A DNA stretch of 64,000 nt from JAEMQF01 sp963850525 (GTDB lineage Bacteria > Pseudomonadota > Gammaproteobacteria > Burkholderiales > Burkholderiaceae_C), in assembly GCA_963850525.1 (NCBI GenBank), contig CAWKLQ010000008.1:1550001-1614000 (forward strand). Reading direction: 5' to 3'. The position numbers and the translations under genes are program-made. The notes beneath the pieces are model-generated. The model was not told the origin of the DNA and searched no databases. It worked only from the letters and a program-made list of their open reading frames with translations. Of the stretch, positions 17,246 to 26,089 are shown piece by piece (within the stretch, counting starts at the first letter, position 1; the number at the start of each line of letters is the position of its first letter).

Positions 17246-18643
17246 CTGCAGCGGCCGGCTCTGCGGCGCGAAGGCCGAAGCGGCAAGCGCGACTTCGGCC
17301 CGCAGTCCACCGAGCGGCGACACGAGCAACTGGATTCTTGCGCGATGCAACTCCACCACCGAGAGCACGATCGACAAGCCCAGGCCGACGCCGTCGATCT
17401 GCGTCTGGCCGAGCCGATTGAACCGCTCGAACGCGCGCTCGCGCTCTACCGCGGCAATGCCGGGACCGGAGTCGTCCACACGCAGCAGCACCGACTCGCC
17501 CTGTGCGAACGAGGAGACTTGCACACTCCCCCGTTGGGGCGTGTAGTTGATCGCGTTGGCGACCAGGTTGCGCAGCATCAGCGACAGCGCGAAGGCATGG
17601 CCGCTGACGGACGCCACGGCAAAGTCCACCGTCAGCGAAATCTGTTTCTTCGCCGCACGCGGTGCGAATTCGTACGCCAACTTGAGCCAGAGTTCTTCGA
17701 GGTCGACGGTCTCGTGCAGCGCACCCGAATCGCCCCCCAGCCCCTCGATGCGCGCCAGATCGAGCAGCTGATCGATCAGGTAGGCCGCGCGATCCGCTCC
17801 CACCATCAGCGACTTCAGCGCGTCCTGCAGTTCCTGCGGCGATTCGGCCATCGTCGCGAGTTGCGCGTGCGCGCGCAACCCACTGAGCGGCGTGCGCATT
17901 TCGTGCGCGGCAACCGAGGTGAAACGCCGCTCCACCGACAAGGCGTGGCCGACGCGCGCAAAGAGCGTGTCCACGGCACGCAGAATCGGCAGCAGCTCGC
18001 GCGGCGGACCTTCGACTTGCACGGGGGTCAAGTCGAGCGGGTTGCGGTGGCGCAATTGGTCGGCCATCACATCGATCGAACGCAGCGAGCGGCGCAGCAT
18101 GAGCCACGTCGCGATGGACACCAGACCCAGCGGCACAAGCAAGAAGCCGACGTAGTAGAACGTGATCAGCGCGGTCTGCGCCCAGCGTTCGCCGACGTTT
18201 TCAGCCACCTGGACGACATATTCCTTGTTCCGCGTCGGCACCGCGAAGGTGCGGTATTCCTCGCCGTCGATCTGCACCGTGTGAAATCCGCGAAGCGCCA
18301 AGTCCAACAACGGCTGTTGCGCCGGGGCCTCATAGCTGCGCAGCAAGAGCGCTCCAGACTTGGACCAGACCTGGTACCGATACAACAGCGCGGCAGTCGG
18401 GCGCGTTTTCAGTGCCGGGCGCGGCGTCGCACCGTGGTTGTCCAGCCCCTCGAGTTCTTCTTCGATGAATGCCAGCACCGTCGCCCCCAGGTGCTCCAGG
18501 CGTGCGTCGTGAATCTGGTCCTCCTCGATGCTCGCCGCCCAATACATCGCCAGGCCGCCGAACAGCAACGACGCGAACAGCGCCAGCACCGCGATCAGCG
18601 ACAGCCGCGCGCGCAGCGACCAGGTCGACGTGCGGTCGAGCAT
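17234..18643 (-). CDS. QseC-like sensor histidine kinase
   Basis: This is a membrane sensor of about 469 aa. It has a first transmembrane helix (about residues 14-35), a periplasmic domain to about 155, a second helix (about 158-184), HAMP, and HisKA with the phospho-His in AAHEMRTPLSGLRAH (His247). The HATPase domain has N-box LRNLVANAINYTP, G1 DSGPGI and G2 GVGLGLSIV. It should autophosphorylate and act on an OmpR-type regulator, most likely the one encoded at 21242-21913. A TTG six codons upstream overlaps the previous stop (TTGA) and may be the real start; the ATG was taken here because neither has a clear Shine-Dalgarno. It is cotranscribed with a SCO gene and lies just upstream of the oxidase cluster on the same strand. 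Confidence 0.88.
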   Translation of the reverse strand: MLDRTSTWSLRARLSLIAVLALFASLLFGGLAMYWAASIEEDQIHDARLEHLGATVLAFIEEELEGLDNHGATPRPALKTRPTAALLYRYQVWSKSGALLLRSYEAPAQQPLLDLALRGFHTVQIDGEEYRTFAVPTRNKEYVVQVAENVGERWAQTALITFYYVGFLLVPLGLVSIATWLMLRRSLRSIDVMADQLRHRNPLDLTPVQVEGPPRELLPILRAVDTLFARVGHALSVERRFTSVAAHEMRTPLSGLRAHAQLATMAESPQELQDALKSLMVGADRAAYLIDQLLDLARIEGLGGDSGALHETVDLEELWLKLAYEFAPRAAKKQISLTVDFAVASVSGHAFALSLMLRNLVANAINYTPQRGSVQVSSFAQGESVLLRVDDSGPGIAAVERERAFERFNRLGQTQIDGVGLGLSIVLSVVELHRARIQLLVSPLGGLRAEVALAASAFAPQSRPLQPSP

Positions 18644-18657
18644 GCGCGGCGGCTGGG

Positions 18658-19188
18658 TCAAGGCAGCAGCGTGGCCAGGCCCTGGTCGGGCGCGGTCATC
18701 ACGGCCACGATGCGGCCGTCAGGGGACACCCTGACGATGCGAAAGTCGTGCATCACGTGTTCGCCGTAGCTCCAGTACCTCACGCCCAGTCGCGCCGCAA
18801 TTTGCGCTGTCGATTTGGCGTCGCCGCTGAGGAACTGCCAGTTCGGGCGAACCAGCTTGTGCTCGGCCCGGTACGCCGCCCAGTCTGCGGGGCGATCCTG
18901 GCGTGGGTCCAGACCGATCACGATGAAGTTGAGAACCTGGCCCCGCGCGTCGACGTGCGCCTGGAGTTGCTCGAGGACTCGCAGGCTCGACGAACAGACC
19001 CGGCGACATGCGCCGTAGGCCAGGGTGACCACGGTCGGCGAATCGCGCAACGCTTGCAAGCCGAACGACCGGTTGCTGTCGTCGAGCCAGGGGCCGGAGC
19101 CGGCAAAGACGTCTTGCCCCGACGCAGCGACGCTGCCCACCCCCAGCATGAGGGCGACGAACTTTGCAATCAGGGGGAGTGGGCGCAT
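18658..19188 (-). CDS. SCO-family copper chaperone-like protein
   Basis: This 176-aa exported protein has a signal peptide (about 1-24) and a SCO/thioredoxin fold. The CxxxC is in YGACRRVCSSS (about Cys60/Cys64), followed by FIVIGLDPRQDRPADW and a C-terminal His in GEHVMHDFRIV as possible third copper ligand. It is shorter than many SCO proteins and lacks a membrane anchor other than the signal sequence. The ATG at 19188 gives a proper signal peptide, whereas longer frames add a Cys/Arg-rich leader without features. It forms a two-gene unit with the sensor kinase, so it may couple copper or thiol status to signalling; this is inference from gene order. Confidence 0.8.
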   Translation of the reverse strand: MRPLPLIAKFVALMLGVGSVAASGQDVFAGSGPWLDDSNRSFGLQALRDSPTVVTLAYGACRRVCSSSLRVLEQLQAHVDARGQVLNFIVIGLDPRQDRPADWAAYRAEHKLVRPNWQFLSGDAKSTAQIAARLGVRYWSYGEHVMHDFRIVRVSPDGRIVAVMTAPDQGLATLLP

Positions 19189-19445
19189 CAATGGGAGTCT
19201 GGGCAGGGGTGGCTCGCAATCGACGCCCGCACGCCGCGGGCGAAGACTGATCCGGGGCGGGCGCGGGTCGGGCTGCGCAGCGCACTCTCGCATGACGCGG
19301 CTGCAAGCACAAGTTGACTGATGCGGCATATTCACGCACCGCGGATATCGTCGTCCATCCCGGACCGAAGCGGCTTTCGCCGCACCCTAGACTTCGCGCT
19401 CTTGACCGCGGCCGCGTGGCGCACCAAGCCCCCAAGGACATTTCA

Positions 19446-20810
19446 ATGGTTGGCCACTTTTCATCCTTTTCTCTGGTCCCGGTGCTGCTCGCCATCTGTT
19501 TCGCGGTGGCACTCCCCGAGCCCACTTGCGCACAAACCGGCGCCACCACAGACGCCGAACGTTTGCGCGAACTCGAGCGACGCCTCGATGCGAATCAGAA
19601 GCTGATCGATAAACTCAGCGAGCGAATTGCCGAACTTGAACGAGCTGCCGGGAGCACCAGCAAGTCCGAACCCGCGACACCCTCGATGGCCGAGCAGGCC
19701 AAGTCGCTTGCGACCTTGCAAGAAAGCGTCGAACAGATTTCCGCTGGCCTGAGCCGCACCGTCACTCACACCGGCGTTCCAATCCATGGTTTCGCCGACG
19801 CCGGTGCGGGCTGGTCGACGCGCGAGGACCCGACGCGGCTGCGCGGCTTCGGCGTGGGCACGCTGGATCTGTACCTGACGCCGCAGTTCGGCGAACGCGT
19901 CAAATCGCTGATGGAGATTGCGTTTTACTACCGCACCGACGGTGCCGGCGAGATCGAAGCCGAACGCATGCAGGTCGGCTACGCGCTGGACGACGCCATG
20001 ACGCTCTGGGCTGGGCGCTTCCACACACCGCTCGGGGTGTGGAACACGGCCTACCACCACGGCGCGAATTTGCAGACCTCGATCGACCGCCCGCGATTCA
20101 TCGACTTCGAAGACAAGGACGGGCTGCTGCCCGTGCATTCGATCGGCGTGTGGGGAAGCGGCAAAACAGGCCTGGGCCAGGGCAAGGTGAGCTACGACAT
20201 CTACCTCGCGAACGGCCCGACGGTGCGCAACCGCACGCTCGACTACAACGCGTTCAGCGACGACAACAGCAGCAAGCTGATTGGCTTCAATCTCGGTTGG
20301 TCGCCGGCGGCGACGCTGCGCGGCGCGAGCCTCGGCGTGCATGGTTTCAACTCGACGCTGGACACGCGCCTGGCCACAGGCGCCCTGCAATCGCGCACCA
20401 GGCTGCGCATGCTCGGCGGCTACGTCGGCTACGACGCGCACGGCTGGGAAGGCCTGGCGGAGTACTACCGCTTCATGAACTCGGACGTCGACAGCGGCAC
20501 GCGCCGCACGAGCCACGCCGGCTTCGTCCAGCTCGGTCGCAATTTTCTCAACCTGACGCCCTATCTCCGTTTCGAGCGAGCGGCGCTTGACGGCGCGGAC
20601 AACTTCTTCGCTACGCAGCGGGTCGGCCGCTCCTACACGCGCACATCGATCGGCGGGCGCTACGAGTTGGACGCCAAGGCGGCATTCAAGCTCGAGCTGG
20701 GTGCGACGCGCGAAGACGCCGCGACCCTGGTCGACGAGTTCGGCGGCTCCCAGACCCTGGTGCCGACGCGCTATCGGCGTTTGGCGGTTCAGTACTCGAT
20801 CGCCTTCTAG
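19446..20810 (+). CDS. Outer-membrane porin-like protein with coiled coil
   Basis: This is a 454-aa exported protein. The signal peptide (about 1-30) is followed by a heptad-rich coiled coil (ERLRELERRLDANQKLIDKL ..., about 38-68). After a linker it has a beta-barrel region with alternating aromatic strands (HGFADAGAGWSTRED ... VKSLMEIAFYY ... LGGYVGYDAHGWEGLAEYYRFMN) ending in a terminal Phe (QYSIAF), the usual outer-membrane insertion signal. The ATG at 19446 has AAGGA seven bases upstream. It lies divergent from the SCO-kinase pair and 13 bases before a small PstS-like gene, so the two are likely cotranscribed. The substrate is unknown; phosphate or another anion is one idea because of the PstS-like partner. 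Confidence 0.8.
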   Translation: MVGHFSSFSLVPVLLAICFAVALPEPTCAQTGATTDAERLRELERRLDANQKLIDKLSERIAELERAAGSTSKSEPATPSMAEQAKSLATLQESVEQISAGLSRTVTHTGVPIHGFADAGAGWSTREDPTRLRGFGVGTLDLYLTPQFGERVKSLMEIAFYYRTDGAGEIEAERMQVGYALDDAMTLWAGRFHTPLGVWNTAYHHGANLQTSIDRPRFIDFEDKDGLLPVHSIGVWGSGKTGLGQGKVSYDIYLANGPTVRNRTLDYNAFSDDNSSKLIGFNLGWSPAATLRGASLGVHGFNSTLDTRLATGALQSRTRLRMLGGYVGYDAHGWEGLAEYYRFMNSDVDSGTRRTSHAGFVQLGRNFLNLTPYLRFERAALDGADNFFATQRVGRSYTRTSIGGRYELDAKAAFKLELGATREDAATLVDEFGGSQTLVPTRYRRLAVQYSIAF

Positions 20811-20823
20811 AGCCGGCGGCTGA

Positions 20824-21213
20824 ATGAACATCCTGCTGCGCGCAACACTGGTGCTCGCCGCCGCGGTGGCGCAAAGTGCCGGCGCCGGAGAAGTCATCGC
20901 GAATGCCTCCGTGAGCTTGAACGCCGACGAAATTCGCGACGTGTTCCTCGGCGAGAAGCAGTTCTCCGGTCGCGTCAAACTCGTGCCGGTGGACAACAGC
21001 AGCTTGCAGGCGGAGTTTCTGTCCAAGGTGCTGCAATCCGACGAGCGCAAGTACGCGGCACGCTGGACCCGCAAGTCGTTTCGCGAGGGCCTGGCTGCAC
21101 CCAGCGTCAAGGGCAGCGACGCCGAAGTCGCCGCCTTCGTTCGCGCCACGCCCGGCGCCATCGGCTATGTGCGCGGCCATGTCGAAGGCGTGCAGGTGCT
21201 CGAGAAGTTTTGA
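20824..21213 (+). CDS. Short PstS-like periplasmic binding protein
   Basis: This 129-aa exported protein has a signal peptide at about 1-22. The mature part resembles one lobe of phosphate-binding (PstS-type) proteins: ADEIRDVFLGEKQFSGRVKLVPVD, then FLSKVLQ ... YAARWTRKSFREG, and the end segment VRATPGAIGYVRG. Full-length PstS has more than 300 residues, so this belongs to the short single-lobe group often found near sensors and outer-membrane proteins. No transporter genes accompany it. It follows the porin gene and is convergent with the response regulator, so a sensory or accessory role for the two-component system is possible. Confidence 0.75.
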   Translation: MNILLRATLVLAAAVAQSAGAGEVIANASVSLNADEIRDVFLGEKQFSGRVKLVPVDNSSLQAEFLSKVLQSDERKYAARWTRKSFREGLAAPSVKGSDAEVAAFVRATPGAIGYVRGHVEGVQVLEKF

Positions 21214-21241
21214 GCGGCCCGCGATCGCTGCTTCGCGGCGC

Positions 21242-21913
21242 CTACGCTTCCTGCGGCCCGAGCTGGTAACCCACGCCCCGTACCGTCTGGATCAATCCGG
21301 TGCCGAGCTTCTTGCGCAGGTAGTGGATGTAGACCTCGACCGCGTTGCTGCCGATCTCCTCGCCCCAGCCGTACAGCGCCTCCTCCAGCTGCGCGCGCGA
21401 AATGATCTGGTTCTTCTTGCGCAGAAACGTTTCGAGGACCCAGTACTCCTTGTTCGTCAGCGCGACCGTGTCGCCGCGCATCGTCGCCATGCGGCGGGAC
21501 GGGAAGAGCTTGAGGACACCATGCTCGAGTTCGGCGCCGCCTTCGCTGGACTTCTGGCGGCGCCGCTGCACGGCGCGCAAGCGCGCAGTGAGTTCTTCGA
21601 GGTCGATGGGCTTGACCATGTAGTCGTCGGCGCCGATGTCGAGCAGGGCGATGCGGTCTTGAATGCCGCCGCGCGCCGTCATCACGATCACCGAGACGCC
21701 GGGGTCGCGCAGGCGGATGCTCTTGAGCAGGGTCTCGCCGCCGATGTCGGGCAGGCCCAGGTCGAGCAGCACGCACTCGTAGAGATGGGTGCGCATCGCC
21801 ACCGCAAGCTCGCCACCGGTGCGGAGCCAGTCCACCGCGTAGCCGCCTCGCGTCAGGCCCTTCTGGACTGCGGAGCCCAGCAAGTCGTCGTCTTCTACTA
21901 CAAGCAGTCGCAT
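21242..21913 (-). CDS. OmpR-family response regulator (QseB/PmrA-like)
   Basis: This 223-aa regulator has a receiver domain with Asp51 in LLDLGLPD, acidic residues at the N-terminus (VVEDDD) and Lys in YMVKPIDLEEL. A winged-helix DNA-binding domain follows (LTNKEYWVLETFL ... SNAVEVYIHYLRKKLG ... VRGVGYQLG). The ATG at 21913 starts exactly at the receiver; an upstream in-frame start would add 28 residues without similarity. It probably pairs with the QseC-like kinase at 17234-18643, although four genes lie between them. QseB/PmrA-type regulators bind direct repeats with 11-bp spacing, and such repeats are seen near this gene and upstream of both MCO modules. Confidence 0.9.
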   Translation of the reverse strand: MRLLVVEDDDLLGSAVQKGLTRGGYAVDWLRTGGELAVAMRTHLYECVLLDLGLPDIGGETLLKSIRLRDPGVSVIVMTARGGIQDRIALLDIGADDYMVKPIDLEELTARLRAVQRRRQKSSEGGAELEHGVLKLFPSRRMATMRGDTVALTNKEYWVLETFLRKKNQIISRAQLEEALYGWGEEIGSNAVEVYIHYLRKKLGTGLIQTVRGVGYQLGPQEA

Positions 21914-22029
21914 GATCGTGCCGTGGGTTGGGTGTACATGGGCTGGATTGTTCGGCCATACGCCGTGCATTGAAAGGCACGATGTCGCGTGCAGCACACG
22001 CCTCCAGCATTCGAAGGCTCCTGCGCCTT

Positions 22030-22045
22030 CTTAGTAAGTTCTAAG
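22030..22045. promoter_or_regulatory. CTTAG/CTAAG repeat near response regulator gene
   Basis: CTTAG and CTAAG stand 11 bp apart start to start, readable also as an inverted repeat with a six-base gap. The site overlaps the stop of the M14-like gene and lies about 120 bases upstream of the regulator's ATG. It could be an autoregulatory box for the QseB-like protein or simply a weak terminator stem of the upstream gene. Confidence 0.3.
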
Positions 22046-23819
22046 GCAATGCAGTCATGCGCCAGTCGGGGCGCGCCGTGACGCGGGCCACGCCGCCCAG
22101 GGCATTCACGACGCGGTGCGCCACGTAACTGTTCGGCGAATCCGGCTCGAGTGCGGCGAACGCGAGGTTGGCCAAGGGCTGGTCCAGCGGCACGTAGTAG
22201 CTGCCCGACGCCGCGTCGATGAGCGAGGGCACCGTCTCAACCTCGAGCCGCAGCAGCGAATCGGCCGCGCCGGCACGCGCCGCCGCCGCGCGCGTCGCCT
22301 CGCGGTAGACCTCGCCGCGCACGACGCCGTTTTGCTGGAGCTGCTGTACCACGACACCCAGCCCGCGCAGGCGCAACACGGCGTCGATCTGCGCTTCACC
22401 GAGCCAATAGCCGCACGGTCGCGCGCGCGCCTTGCGCACTTCGATCTCGAGCGCCGAGTCCCAGGCGACGCTGAGTGGCCGGTCCGCACCGGTGATCGGG
22501 TCGAGCATCGTCAACGTGTATTCGCTGGGCGACATGGCCCCCGCGACGACGGCCGGGCTGCGGCACGCCAGCGCCACAACTTCGGCGTCGACGAACTTGC
22601 GCACCTGCGCCAGATCGCCGGCGCGCTGCGCTGCGCGTTCCAGGACGCTGCGCACCGCGACGACATGCGTATGCACGCGCCGCGCGAAGTGGAGCCGGCC
22701 CAGGCCCACACCGCGTGACTCGATGCTGAAACTGATGGCGTTGCGCAAGCCGTTGGCATTGCGCGCCGTATCGGGCTCGATGCTGCCCATCGTCATCTTC
22801 TTCTCGGCGTTGTCGCTCGATGCGGTGTAAAGCCACTCGCTGCTCAAGCCCTGCGCTGTCAGACTTGCGAGCACGGGCCGGCGAAACCATTCTTCAGCCG
22901 CCTTGGTGATGAACTCCGGCAGGTTCGCCACGGTCGCGTATTGCACGAGCGCGTCGAAGCGCTGCACGGCGCCGAATTTTTCGAGGTAAGGCTTGACCGC
23001 CGCGTACTCGTGCAGGTCGACCACGACGCTGGCGCGGAAGTCGCGTGCCAGCTGCGCCAGCGCCTGGGCCTCGGGGGTGCGCAGCAGCAAATGGTCGCGA
23101 TCGAGATCGACGCCACTTGTCGTCGTGCTGCTTCCTGCCTTGGCGCCGTCCGGGTTGGCACGCGGCAGCAGCACGACGTTGACCTGTTCGAGCAACCGCG
23201 CGAGCGGCCCCTGGGCCAGGTCTTGCGCGATCGCCAGCAAGGCTTCGGCGCCGGCGGGTTCGTCGCCGCGTTGTTGGCCGATCAGCAGCACGGTGGGCCG
23301 CGCGGCACGTTGCAGCCCGGCCGGCGTGGCGTCGGCCAGGCGCGTGAAGAGCAGCGCTTCGATCGGCACGCCACCTTGCGACGTGCCCGGCGTGAGCAAG
23401 CGCACGCTCGGGCTGCCGGGCGCGGAGCGCCCCTCGCGCACCAGCGCGCGCAGCCACAGCGCGACTTCGGCGTTGCTCGTCCAGGTCGTGCGTCCGGCCT
23501 CGAAGGCCGGCGTCGTGTACTTGACCGACGGCTCGGGAAAGCGCGCCGCGACCGCGTCGCCATAGGGCGGCAGCGTCTCGGGCTGCGCGTGGTCCGGGCC
23601 CGGCAAGGGCGGCACTGAAGCGGCAGGCGCTGACGCTCCGCCGGCCGGAGCTTGCGGCGCGGCAGCCGGCGGCGGCGCCTCTTGCGCTGCGGGCGGATAG
23701 GGCGGCAACGGTGTCGAACAGCCTGTCAGCACGGCGCCAGTGACAACCCAGCAGCGCAGCGCGACGCGCCGCGACACCCGGCGCGCAGCCGCTCTTGCAG
23801 ACTTCAGTGAAAACAGCAT
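22041..23819 (-). CDS. M14-like carboxypeptidase lipoprotein, first zinc His replaced
   Basis: This protein of about 592 aa has a lipoprotein signal (about residues 12-34, TGAVLTGCS with the acylated Cys at about 33). A Pro/Ala-rich linker follows to about 75, then a zinc carboxypeptidase (M14) fold. The first metal motif normally reads QHGxE but here is GQQRGDEPAG, with Arg (codon CGC) where His is usual. The later VVVDLHEY segment, PRANPDGA and SIESRGVG keep the family pattern. Loss of a zinc ligand may mean altered or no peptidase activity. The start at 23819 gives a charged n-region before the lipobox. No operon partner is obvious; it lies upstream of, and on the same strand as, the response regulator. 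Confidence 0.75.
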   Translation of the reverse strand: MLFSLKSARAAARRVSRRVALRCWVVTGAVLTGCSTPLPPYPPAAQEAPPPAAAPQAPAGGASAPAASVPPLPGPDHAQPETLPPYGDAVAARFPEPSVKYTTPAFEAGRTTWTSNAEVALWLRALVREGRSAPGSPSVRLLTPGTSQGGVPIEALLFTRLADATPAGLQRAARPTVLLIGQQRGDEPAGAEALLAIAQDLAQGPLARLLEQVNVVLLPRANPDGAKAGSSTTTSGVDLDRDHLLLRTPEAQALAQLARDFRASVVVDLHEYAAVKPYLEKFGAVQRFDALVQYATVANLPEFITKAAEEWFRRPVLASLTAQGLSSEWLYTASSDNAEKKMTMGSIEPDTARNANGLRNAISFSIESRGVGLGRLHFARRVHTHVVAVRSVLERAAQRAGDLAQVRKFVDAEVVALACRSPAVVAGAMSPSEYTLTMLDPITGADRPLSVAWDSALEIEVRKARARPCGYWLGEAQIDAVLRLRGLGVVVQQLQQNGVVRGEVYREATRAAAARAGAADSLLRLEVETVPSLIDAASGSYYVPLDQPLANLAFAALEPDSPNSYVAHRVVNALGGVARVTARPDWRMTALP

Positions 23820-23931
23820 CAACGCACTCCGGACGCCCCGAACGGGACGCAAGAATATAGCGAGCCGCGAGAAGCGCCTCACCGGGGCACAATCCTGACC
23901 GGCCGCTGCAGCGAGAACGGGTGACGCAATC

Positions 23932-24429
23932 ATGCTCATGAAAATTCTGATCTGGGGCTTCTGGACACTCGCCGTCCTGGCGGTGCTCGTGCTCATCGCG
24001 GGCCGGCTTGGGCTGCTCAGCGGCACGCCGCCCAGCAACCCCGGCGTGCGCGAGGGCAAGCTCAAGCCGCCCTCGCGCACCGAGAACAGCGTCAGCAGCC
24101 AGGCGGCGCTGTACCCGGACCACCCGATGCGCGACGTCGCGCAGATCGCGCCGCTCGCGCTGCGCGGCGACGCCGCGGCAACGCTGGCGCGTCTGCGCAG
24201 CCTCGTTGAGGCCATGCCCGGCGCGAAAGTCGTGAAGAGCGAGACCGACTACCTCTACGCTCATTTCACGACGCGCCTGCTCGGGTTTGTCGACGACAGC
24301 GAATTCTGGTTCGACCCGGCCGCCGGCGTCGTCCAGGTGCGCTCGGCGTCGCGCGTGGGGCGCAAGGACTTCGGCGTGAACCGGGCGCGCATCGAGGCAA
24401 TTCGCGCCCAGCTCGCCGGCGCCGTCTGA
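23932..24429 (+). CDS. DUF1499 membrane-anchored protein
   Basis: This 165-aa protein has one N-terminal transmembrane helix (about 5-28) and a DUF1499 domain. The domain shows RENSVSSQ-like start (RTENSVSSQAALYPDHPM), YLYAHFTTRLLGFVDDSEFWFD and VRSASRVGRKDFGVNRARIEAIR, all hallmarks of the family. The function of DUF1499 is not known; members are usually periplasm-facing and sit beside unrelated housekeeping genes. Two in-frame ATGs (23932 and 23938) are possible; the first was taken. It is divergent from the M14-like gene and convergent with the peroxidase gene, separated by a hairpin repeat. Confidence 0.85.
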   Translation: MLMKILIWGFWTLAVLAVLVLIAGRLGLLSGTPPSNPGVREGKLKPPSRTENSVSSQAALYPDHPMRDVAQIAPLALRGDAAATLARLRSLVEAMPGAKVVKSETDYLYAHFTTRLLGFVDDSEFWFDPAAGVVQVRSASRVGRKDFGVNRARIEAIRAQLAGAV

Positions 24430-24443
24430 GCCGCACCCGCCGC

Positions 24444-24522
24444 ATGAGCAAATGTGGCTTTGCCACTTTGCTCATTCCCCCGCGGGGGGCGGCCGGCTTC
24501 GGCCGGCCTGGGGGCGCCCTCA
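24444..24522 (-). repeat. GC-rich double-hairpin intergenic repeat, copy A
   Basis: Arm 24444-24452 pairs with 24467-24475, with a single bulged T at 24453 and an inner GTGGC/GCCAC stem closed by TTT. A CCCCCGCGGGGGG-type stem and a GGCCGG/CCGGCC stem follow up to the CCCTCA that contains the peroxidase stop. The same layout, with compensating base changes and the bulge in the same place, occurs at 30778-30859 in the other orientation. It probably acts as a terminator between the convergent genes. Confidence 0.7.
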
Positions 24523-26052
24523 GCGGCGTGTGTTGCAGCCTTCGTACAGCAACGGCGCATTGCCGCTCGGCAGCGCCTTCGGCACGAGGCGACACAAGGC
24601 CTTGGGCCGGGCCTGCGGGTCCAGCAGACCGTTGCCGACGAACTCGACTAGATCGCGAAATTCCGTGTCGTTCAGGCGGGTCGGGTTCTGCACCAGCGGG
24701 TCGAGCGTGCCGAGCACCCCCGCCATCGGGCCGACGCGCCTGCTGAGGTCGGCGGCGACGCCGGCGCGCTTCGCGTCGTAGCGACGTACCGACTCACGAA
24801 CGTCGAGATGATGGCGGATCGCATCGTCCAGCCGCGTGAACGCGCCGTTGTGGAAAAACGCCGGCTGCAGCACCACATTGCGCAGTGGTGAAGTGCGGAA
24901 CTTGTAGCGGTCGGCGACAACGCCGCTGACTTGCGCGGCACCGAAGTCTTCATCCTCGCCGGGGCCGTCGAAGATCGAATTGCCTTTGCCGACGCCGAAT
25001 TCGGCAGCGATTTGCGGCACACCGATGTTGCGATTGTCAAAGTCGCTGAACATCTGGTTCGATGCGCCGGCGACGGCGTGACACGCCACACAATTGGCCT
25101 TGCCGAAAAACAGCAGCGCGCCGCGTTTTTCCGCCCCGGTGAGTGCGTCGTGATCGCCGCGCGCATAGCGGTCGATCGGCGCATTCGCGCGCACCAGCGT
25201 GAATTCGAATTCGGCGATCGCCTGGGCGAACATCCTGACGTCGATAGGCGCGCCGTCCCGCACCTGCGGGAAGACCGCACCGAACCGCGCCACGTAGTTC
25301 GGCGTCGCATTCAGGCGATCCGTCAGCGCATTGCGAATCGGGTCATTGCGAAACCCCGCCGCGTCTGGCGCCGGTACGACAGCCCCCACGCCGTCGTCAA
25401 ATACGTCGAATCGAGGATCCAGCGTGCCCCGGGTTCCCGTGAAACCCGCCGCCTCGTTCAATTCGGTCGGCGGGATGTGCGCCTGCGCGACCAGCAGATG
25501 GCGAACCGACACGTCGTTGGCCTGAAAAGCCGTTGTGCCTTCCGGTGCCGGGAAGTGAAACCCTTGCGAGTTGTCGAACGGATTGCCTGACGCCGCGGCA
25601 AACCGCCCGTTCCACATCAGCTTGGGATAGAACGCGCTGTTCACGACGCTTGGCGTGCGGCGCTGGTTGCGCGGCCCGCTGCGGCCCGGGCCGACGACGC
25701 CGTTGTTCTGCACGCCAATCGCAATCGATTGCGTATCGCCCATGCCAGTGGCCGGTGCGTGGCAGCCGGCGCACGCGTTGTCGCCGCGCAGGCCGCTGGC
25801 GGTGTCGAAAAACAGCTGCCGGCCCAGATTCGCGAGCCGGCGGTCGATCGGCCGGCCCAGCCGATCGGTGAGCGTGGTCTGCACGTCACCCGTGAAACCA
25901 TGTTGGCGCAGCACCGCAGCGAGCAGGCCGTCGGAAGCATCCGTCGGCTTGCCTTCGTCCGCCTGCGTGTGCAGCGGCAGCGCGAGCAGGGTCCATGCCA
26001 ATCCCGCCGCGACGGTTCTGAGGGCAGCGTTGCAGTTGATCCAGTGGTGCAC
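24520..26052 (-). CDS. Di-haem cytochrome c peroxidase family protein
   Basis: This is a protein of about 510 aa, exported (signal peptide about 1-31), with two c-type haem sites: CAGCH at 94-98 and CVACH at about 319-323. The spacing and the segments LGRQLFFD, NRRTPSVVN-like (QRRTPSVVNSAF) and FRTSPLRNVVLQPAFFHNG fit the MauG/CcpA peroxidase superfamily. Members reduce H2O2 or oxidise partner proteins in the periplasm. The GTG at 26052 has AGGAG six bases upstream; an ATG nine codons earlier (26079) is the alternative but has AGGG directly against it. The gene lies downstream of a TonB receptor on the same strand, after a strongly structured leader, so its expression may be controlled at RNA level. 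Confidence 0.85.
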   Translation of the reverse strand: MHHWINCNAALRTVAAGLAWTLLALPLHTQADEGKPTDASDGLLAAVLRQHGFTGDVQTTLTDRLGRPIDRRLANLGRQLFFDTASGLRGDNACAGCHAPATGMGDTQSIAIGVQNNGVVGPGRSGPRNQRRTPSVVNSAFYPKLMWNGRFAAASGNPFDNSQGFHFPAPEGTTAFQANDVSVRHLLVAQAHIPPTELNEAAGFTGTRGTLDPRFDVFDDGVGAVVPAPDAAGFRNDPIRNALTDRLNATPNYVARFGAVFPQVRDGAPIDVRMFAQAIAEFEFTLVRANAPIDRYARGDHDALTGAEKRGALLFFGKANCVACHAVAGASNQMFSDFDNRNIGVPQIAAEFGVGKGNSIFDGPGEDEDFGAAQVSGVVADRYKFRTSPLRNVVLQPAFFHNGAFTRLDDAIRHHLDVRESVRRYDAKRAGVAADLSRRVGPMAGVLGTLDPLVQNPTRLNDTEFRDLVEFVGNGLLDPQARPKALCRLVPKALPSGNAPLLYEGCNTRR

Positions 26053-26089
26053 ACGAGTCTCCTGGTGGTTTGCGGCCATCCCTGACGGA

